Source: a bacterium UBP3_UBA6266 (GTDB lineage Bacteria > Auribacterota > UBA6266). Taken from it: DNA of 46,420 nucleotides. The position numbers and the translations under genes were made by a program. Under the pieces are notes generated by a model, which saw only the letters and a program-made list of their open reading frames with translations, had not been told where the DNA came from and did not search any database. Positions 41,553 to 46,420 of this stretch are shown in pieces. The stretch is from positions 4,709 to 51,128 of the forward strand of contig DJVC01000055.1 in assembly GCA_002440765.1 (NCBI GenBank). Reading direction: 5' to 3'. The stretch's first letter is position 1. Each line of letters starts with the position of its first letter.

Positions 41553-41581
41553 TTGATTTAAATTCCAAAACAATTTATCAT
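41553..41581 (+). promoter_or_regulatory. Promoter candidate of carB
   Basis: TTGATT (41553-41558), 17-bp spacer, TATCAT (41576-41581), 38 bases before the carB start. The -35 box is only a partial match. Confidence 0.45.
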
Positions 41582-41619
41582 TTCAAACTAAAAATATTTT
41601 CAAATTGAAGGGAGTTCCT

Positions 41620-44600
41620 ATGCCAGCGCGAAAAGACATAAAAAAAATTATGATAATCGGTTCAGGCCCCATTATTATCGGACAAGCCTGCGAATTCGAT
41701 TATTCAGGGACTCAGGCCTGCAAAGCATTAAAAAAACTCGGTTATAATATTGTGCTGGTTAACTCCAACCCCGCTACGATAATGACAGATCCCGGTCTTG
41801 CTGACGCCACATATATAGAACCACTTGACGCAAAAACTATGGAGAAGATCATAGAGAAGGAACGTCCTGATGCCCTGCTTCCCAACCTCGGAGGCCAGTC
41901 AGGATTGAATTTAAGCTCTGAACTCGCGTCTATGGGAATACTTGAGAAATACGGCGTAAAAGTAATAGGAGTCAACGTAGACGCAATAAAGAAAGGCGAA
42001 GACAGGACGGCTTTCAAAGAAACGATGAACAAATTAGGCATAGATATGCCGAAAAGCCAGGCCGTTTACAGCGTCGAAGAGGCGGAAAAGGCGGCAGGCA
42101 AACTCGGATACCCCGTTGTGGTAAGGCCCGCTTACACTCTTGGAGGCACCGGAGGAGGTCTCGTATATAACCTCGAAGAACTTCAGGCCGTAGCCAGCAG
42201 AGGGATTTCCGCCAGTTTGGTAGGACAGGTTCTTATCGAAGAATCCGTTTTAGGCTGGGAAGAATTGGAACTTGAAGTCGTAAGAGATTCAAAAAACCAG
42301 ATGATAACCGTTTGCTTTATCGAAAACGTCGACGCCATGGGCGTCCATACCGGAGATTCTTACTGCACAGCCCCGATGCTTACAATATCACAGGAACTTC
42401 AGCAGAAACTTCAAAAATACTCTTATGACATTGTCGAAGCAATCCAGGTTATAGGAGGAACAAATATACAGTTCGCGCACGACCCGCAAACAGGGCGGGT
42501 TGTTGTAATAGAGATAAATCCGAGAACTTCCAGGTCATCGGCTCTCGCATCCAAGGCGACCGGATTCCCTATCGCATTAATATCTTCAATGCTTGCGGCA
42601 GGCATGACTCTTGATGAAATACCCTACTGGAAAGAAGGAACCCTCGATAAATATAAGCCTTACGGTGAATATGTTGTAGTCAAGTTTGCGCGCTGGGCTT
42701 TTGAAAAATTTAAAAATTCCCAGGACAAGCTCGGAACTCAGATGAAAGCAGTCGGAGAGGTTATGAGCATAGGCAAAAATTACAAGGAGGCCTTCCAGAA
42801 ATCGATACGATCCCTTGAAATTAACCGGTACGGTCTGGGTTTCGCAAAAGATTTCAATAAAAAAAGTCTCGATGATTTAATGGCTCTTCTCAAAGAACCT
42901 TCCAGTGAACGTCAGTTTATCATGTACGAAGCGCTGAGGAAAGGGGCTGATATCAATGAATTATTCAATAAAACCCATATTAAACCATGGTTTTTAAGAC
43001 AGATGAAAGAACTTGTGGAGCTTGAGAATGAAATCCTTAAATACAGGGACAAAAAACTGCCCGATGAATTGTTAATAAAGGCAAAAAAAGACGGGTTTGC
43101 CGACAGGTACCTTTCAAAAATATTATCTGTTACGGAGGAAAAAATCAGAAATCAGCGCCTGTCATTGAATATTACCGAAACGTGGGAACCTGTTCCTGTA
43201 AGCGGTGTGGAAAACGCCGCCTACTACTTCTCGACATATAACAATAAAACCGATAAAGTCAAAACAACATCCAATAAAAAAGTTATGGTTCTCGGCGGAG
43301 GGCCTAACCGTATCGGACAGGGAATAGAATTCGATTATTGCTGTGTTCATGCCGCTTTCACATTGAAGGAAGAAGGATATGAAACTATCATGGTTAACTG
43401 TAATCCGGAAACAGTTTCCACCGATTACGATACATCAGACAAGCTCTATTTCGAACCCCTTACGGTTGAAGATGTCCTGAGTATTTACAGGAAGGAAAAC
43501 CCGATCGGGGCAATTGTCCAATTCGGAGGACAAACTCCCCTGAATTTAGCAAATGAACTGGAAAAAGCAGGGGTTAAGATACTGGGAACAACTCCTGAAA
43601 CCATAGACCTCGCCGAAGACCGCGACCGCTTTGGAAAAATGATGACCAAACTTAATATTCCAATGCCCGAATCCGGAATGGCAAGCACACTGGAAGAAGC
43701 ATTTGTCGTCGCTAAACGAATCGGATACCCTCTTATGGTCAGGCCATCATATGTGTTGGGCGGGCGCGGAATGGAAATAGTCCATGATGAACAGATGCTG
43801 AAAGAATATGTCACCGCGGCCGTAGATGTAACGCCCGAAAGGCCGATACTTATTGATAAATTCCTGGAAAATGCCGTAGAGGCCGAGGCAGACGCGATCT
43901 CGGACGGCGCCGATACATTTATTCCCGCCATTATGGAACATATCGAGCAAGCCGGAATACATTCCGGAGACTCGGCGTGTGTCATCCCTCCGGTCAGCAT
44001 TTCGGAAAAAAGCCTGAAAACCATATGTGAATATACGAAAAAAATAGCCAAAGAATTGAATGTAGTCGGCTTGATGAACATGCAATATGCAATCGCAAAT
44101 GATATAGTATATGTCCTGGAAGCTAATCCGAGAGCTTCAAGAACTGTCCCGCTCGTTTCAAAGGTTTGTAATATTTCAATGGCAAGAATCGCGACTCAGT
44201 TAATGCTTGGCAAAAAACTTTCGGGGCTTAACCTGAAAAACATGAAAATACCTCATTTCGGCGTAAAAGAAGCCGTGCTTCCCTTCTCTATGTTTCAGGA
44301 AGTGGATCCTGTACTCGGCCCGGAAATGCGTTCAACCGGTGAAGTGCTCGGAATGGCAGACTCTTTCGGTTTAGCTTATTTTAAAGCACAGGAAGCCGCA
44401 AAACCAGAGCTTCCTGTAGAAGGAACTGTTCTCATAACTCTATCCGACAAAGAGCGTAAAGGCGCACTGGAGATAGCCAGACAGTTTAAGAAACTTGAAT
44501 TTAAAATATTTGCGACATCAGGAACACACGCGTATCTGAAAGATAACGGAATAGAAACAGAGCAAATAAAAAAGCTGCATGAGGGAAGGCCCAATATAGT

Positions 44601-44823
44601 CGACGCTATAAAAAACAAGGAAATTCATCTGATAATCAACACCCCCATAGGCCATATCAGTAAACACGACGACTCTTATATCAGGAAAGCGGCAATAAAA
44701 TATAAAATTCCGTATATAACAACTGTACCTGCCGCTCTGGCGGCCGTAAAAGGCATAGCAGAATCAGGAAAGGGAAAATTCAAAGTTAAATCTCTCCAGG
44801 AATATCACAGAGACATTAAATAA
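41620..44823 (+). CDS. carB: Carbamoyl-phosphate synthase large subunit
   Basis: CarB makes carbamoyl phosphate for arginine and pyrimidine synthesis, using ammonia from the glutaminase CarA. The 1067-residue protein has the two ATP-grasp halves (first from about residue 5, IMIIGSGPIIIGQACEFDYS; second from about 555, VMVLGGGPNRIGQGIEFDYC), the oligomerisation domain between them, and the C-terminal MGS-type regulatory domain from about 935. Motifs VVRPAYTLGGTGGG and MVRPSYVLGGRGM mark the two ATP sites. carA is not in the window. ATG 41620 is chosen over an in-frame TTG because GAAGGGAG lies 5 bases upstream. Confidence 0.97.
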   Translation: MPARKDIKKIMIIGSGPIIIGQACEFDYSGTQACKALKKLGYNIVLVNSNPATIMTDPGLADATYIEPLDAKTMEKIIEKERPDALLPNLGGQSGLNLSSELASMGILEKYGVKVIGVNVDAIKKGEDRTAFKETMNKLGIDMPKSQAVYSVEEAEKAAGKLGYPVVVRPAYTLGGTGGGLVYNLEELQAVASRGISASLVGQVLIEESVLGWEELELEVVRDSKNQMITVCFIENVDAMGVHTGDSYCTAPMLTISQELQQKLQKYSYDIVEAIQVIGGTNIQFAHDPQTGRVVVIEINPRTSRSSALASKATGFPIALISSMLAAGMTLDEIPYWKEGTLDKYKPYGEYVVVKFARWAFEKFKNSQDKLGTQMKAVGEVMSIGKNYKEAFQKSIRSLEINRYGLGFAKDFNKKSLDDLMALLKEPSSERQFIMYEALRKGADINELFNKTHIKPWFLRQMKELVELENEILKYRDKKLPDELLIKAKKDGFADRYLSKILSVTEEKIRNQRLSLNITETWEPVPVSGVENAAYYFSTYNNKTDKVKTTSNKKVMVLGGGPNRIGQGIEFDYCCVHAAFTLKEEGYETIMVNCNPETVSTDYDTSDKLYFEPLTVEDVLSIYRKENPIGAIVQFGGQTPLNLANELEKAGVKILGTTPETIDLAEDRDRFGKMMTKLNIPMPESGMASTLEEAFVVAKRIGYPLMVRPSYVLGGRGMEIVHDEQMLKEYVTAAVDVTPERPILIDKFLENAVEAEADAISDGADTFIPAIMEHIEQAGIHSGDSACVIPPVSISEKSLKTICEYTKKIAKELNVVGLMNMQYAIANDIVYVLEANPRASRTVPLVSKVCNISMARIATQLMLGKKLSGLNLKNMKIPHFGVKEAVLPFSMFQEVDPVLGPEMRSTGEVLGMADSFGLAYFKAQEAAKPELPVEGTVLITLSDKERKGALEIARQFKKLEFKIFATSGTHAYLKDNGIETEQIKKLHEGRPNIVDAIKNKEIHLIINTPIGHISKHDDSYIRKAAIKYKIPYITTVPAALAAVKGIAESGKGKFKVKSLQEYHRDIK

Positions 44824-45696
44824 ATGCTTTCAACTATTTCCAATAAATATGCCGAAATCACAGCCAACGACTTCGGCGCGGAACTGATCAGTTTCAAATT
44901 ATTATCCTGCAATATCGAATTTATGTGGGATGTAGATGAAAAAATATGGGGAAGGCATTCTCCCGTACTTTTCCCCATCGTAGGCAAACTAAAAGACGGC
45001 ATTTATAAATTCAACGGGAATTCTTACAATTTAAATCAACACGGTTTCGCGAGGGATTCAAGGTTCAAAATCTCCGAAAAAGGAAAAAAATTCATTGCAT
45101 ACGAGCTGCAATATGACACCGATACCTTAAATGTATTTCCTTTCATGTTCAAACTTGCCATAACGTACATTCTCGAAGAAAACAGCCTGATCATCAGTTA
45201 TAAAATACAGAATATTGATTCAAAAACCATGTGGTTTTCCATAGGCGCTCATCCCGGTTTAAGGTGCCCGTTTTCCCGGCATGAAAAATTCACGGATTAT
45301 TATATCGAATTCGAAAAAAAAGAATATGCCGCCAGATATTTTCTTGAAAACGGCCTGCTGTCGGACAAAAAAGAACTTATTCTTGATAATACAAAAATAT
45401 TACAATTAGACCCTGCTATTTTCCGGGATGACGCAATTATCCTGAAAACTTTAAAATCAAAATCCTTATCATTAAAATCCATGACTTCCCGTCATAAAAT
45501 AACAATGGACCTGGGAAATTTCCCGTACATGGGATTATGGATGAAGCCCGAATTCCCTCTGTTCATATGCATTGAACCATGGTTCGGGCTTGCCGACAAA
45601 TATAACTGCTCAGGACGGCTGCAGGATAAAGAGGGAATCCTCTCCCTCGAGCCGGCTAAATCATTTGAATGTTCTTATAGGATTATTATAGAATAG
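44824..45696 (+). CDS. Aldose 1-epimerase family protein (LacX-like)
   Basis: A 290-residue beta-sandwich protein of the galactose mutarotase-like superfamily, closest in pattern to the LacX group. The motifs are LFPIVGKLKDG (near 45-55), LNQHGFARDSRF with the conserved His (near 70-81) and FSIGAHPGLRCPF with the second His (near 140-152). EPWFGLADK near 250 carries the likely catalytic Glu. It should interconvert sugar anomers, but the substrate is unknown. The ATG follows the carB stop with no gap, so translation is coupled. Confidence 0.85.
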   Translation: MLSTISNKYAEITANDFGAELISFKLLSCNIEFMWDVDEKIWGRHSPVLFPIVGKLKDGIYKFNGNSYNLNQHGFARDSRFKISEKGKKFIAYELQYDTDTLNVFPFMFKLAITYILEENSLIISYKIQNIDSKTMWFSIGAHPGLRCPFSRHEKFTDYYIEFEKKEYAARYFLENGLLSDKKELILDNTKILQLDPAIFRDDAIILKTLKSKSLSLKSMTSRHKITMDLGNFPYMGLWMKPEFPLFICIEPWFGLADKYNCSGRLQDKEGILSLEPAKSFECSYRIIIE

Positions 45697-45718
45697 CGGC
45701 AGGCTCATTATTCTTGAT

Positions 45719-46081
45719 ATGGAAAATACAACCCCATTAAAACATAATCTGAAACTCGAAAAGGCTTTGACTTTTTCGCTGGTCAGCTCTTACGCCGGAA
45801 CCGCAATAAATATTTATGCTATTTATTTCATCTTCCTTCATCTGAACGAATATTCCGTTTCAGGATTTCTTACCGCTACTCTGCTCAGCGTTTTAGTCAC
45901 CATTTATTCAATTGCGTTTGCTTTATATTGCGGACTGTTCAAACTGCTGATAAGCATACTGAATAAAATAAAAGATTCGTGGCTTATAACGGTTATCATG
46001 CCTCTCGTCACATTCTGTTACAGTTCAGCCTTCGTTTACCTCTTGTGGCTTATCTTCAGACAACAGGGCACAGGGAAATAA
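45719..46081 (+). CDS. Small membrane protein, unknown
   Basis: A 120-residue protein with three predicted membrane helices (about 18-40, 48-75 and 88-113). It has no motif that I recognise. It follows the epimerase gene after 22 bases and probably shares its transcript. Its stop codon abuts the thyX stop codon on the other strand with no bases between (TAA/TTA). Confidence 0.65.
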   Translation: MENTTPLKHNLKLEKALTFSLVSSYAGTAINIYAIYFIFLHLNEYSVSGFLTATLLSVLVTIYSIAFALYCGLFKLLISILNKIKDSWLITVIMPLVTFCYSSAFVYLLWLIFRQQGTGK

Positions 46082-46420
46082 TTATCTGTCAAAATTCCGC
46101 TTTACCGGATACATCCCGCATGAAAAATCCTTGCCTTCAGGACAATATCCCAGTGTTTTACATTTCGGCCCCGCCCCGGAAAAAATTTCCGGCATCTTTT
46201 TAGCGCATATCTTCAACATATTCCATGCAAGCTGCCTTATTTCCCACTGGGCCCTCGCGCAGCAACGCTGCTTAAAAAAATGAATGAGTTCCCTGCAGTT
46301 CATAGTAATAACTATTTTGGTCTCCGCTCCCTGGGGCAGGATAAACCTCGCATCCTGGTTGGCGGACTCTCCCTTTACGCCCTTTCTTTCGAGTATCCGG
46401 ATCAGCCTGCCGTAACACCC
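46082..46420 (-). CDS. thyX: Flavin-dependent thymidylate synthase ThyX (partial, N-terminus outside window)
   Basis: The last 112 residues of ThyX, which makes dTMP from dUMP with FAD and methylene-tetrahydrofolate. Visible motifs are NQDARFILPQGAETKIVITM and the C-terminal catalytic region NCRELIHFFKQRCC and RAQWEIRQLAWNML. A Cys-rich tail follows (AGPKCKTLGYCPEGKDFSCG), as in a known subgroup with extra cysteines. The RHR signature would lie beyond the window edge. It is convergent with the small membrane protein gene. Confidence 0.92.
   Translation of the reverse strand, partial: GCYGRLIRILERKGVKGESANQDARFILPQGAETKIVITMNCRELIHFFKQRCCARAQWEIRQLAWNMLKICAKKMPEIFSGAGPKCKTLGYCPEGKDFSCGMYPVKRNFDR

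Noticed and set aside
43485..44081. A 198-codon minus-strand frame inside carB
   Set aside because: It is antisense to the second ATP-grasp half of CarB; Ser/Ile-rich composition fits a shadow frame.
41620..44823. carB as part of a regulated pyrimidine operon
   Set aside because: No carA, pyr gene or PyrR-type leader is visible around it; the next gene is an epimerase-like protein.
1..46420. CRISPR arrays, tRNA, rRNA, insertion sequences or prophage genes
   Set aside because: I looked for regularly spaced repeats, cloverleaf-like arms and transposase or integrase motifs and saw none. The 8-bp tandem array at 24973 is too short and has no spacers.

Overview
The window reads as the chromosome of a Gram-negative, uncultured-type bacterium. 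The evidence is an outer-membrane secretin, an exosortase/EpsI pair with seven clear PEP-CTERM cargo proteins, a lipoprotein, and a compact minus-strand housekeeping block. The mix (PEP-CTERM carbohydrate-binding-like proteins under LacI-type sites, and a hydrolase inside a polysaccharide operon) fits an Omnitrophota/PVC-like lineage. That placement is inference; no rRNA is present.

Layout. (1) 1-7104, minus strand: one tight operon rplU-rpmA-obgE-proB-proA-nadD-rsfS-argS-lipB (lipB cut by the window edge), driven by a good sigma70-like promoter at 7076-7104. (2) 7226-8068: PEP-CTERM gene A with its own promoter, operator and terminator. (3) 8082-15637, minus: rng, DUF2344 protein, a possible small gene, TIGR03960-like radical SAM protein, RnfG-like FMN-binding protein, a zinc-ribbon protein, pgi and a SAM hydroxide adenosyltransferase. 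(4) 15724-21533: an island of secreted proteins: one atypical protein, five PEP-CTERM genes (B-F) and one LacI-family regulator. (5) 21644-40516, minus: a long exopolysaccharide and sorting locus: secretin, Wzz-like protein, tyrosine kinase, Wzx flippase, five glycosyltransferases, Wzy-like ligase/polymerase, a GH123/DUF4091-like protein, WecA-like initiating transferase, a membrane protein, TPR lipoprotein, exosortase and EpsI. (6) 40681-41530, plus: PEP-CTERM gene G. (7) 41553-46081, plus: carB, an aldose-1-epimerase-like gene and a small membrane protein, meeting a partial thyX on the minus strand.

How it fits together. The locus in (5) should build and export a Wzx/Wzy-type polysaccharide and supply the exosortase that processes the PEP-CTERM proteins in (2), (4) and (6). 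Those proteins look like small jelly-roll carbohydrate-binding modules with a signal peptide and a C-terminal VPEP-helix-basic tail.

The most striking signal is regulatory. Each of the seven PEP-CTERM genes is its own transcription unit with an exact TTGACA -35 box, and nearly all carry a LacI-type palindrome just downstream of the predicted start of transcription. The palindromes mostly differ from gene to gene. Two genes have paired operators exactly 55 bp apart and a third has a related pair 77 bp apart, which suggests DNA looping. One operator sequence recurs at 20761 beside a plus-strand promoter-like element and a structured region with no protein gene, a candidate regulated non-coding RNA.
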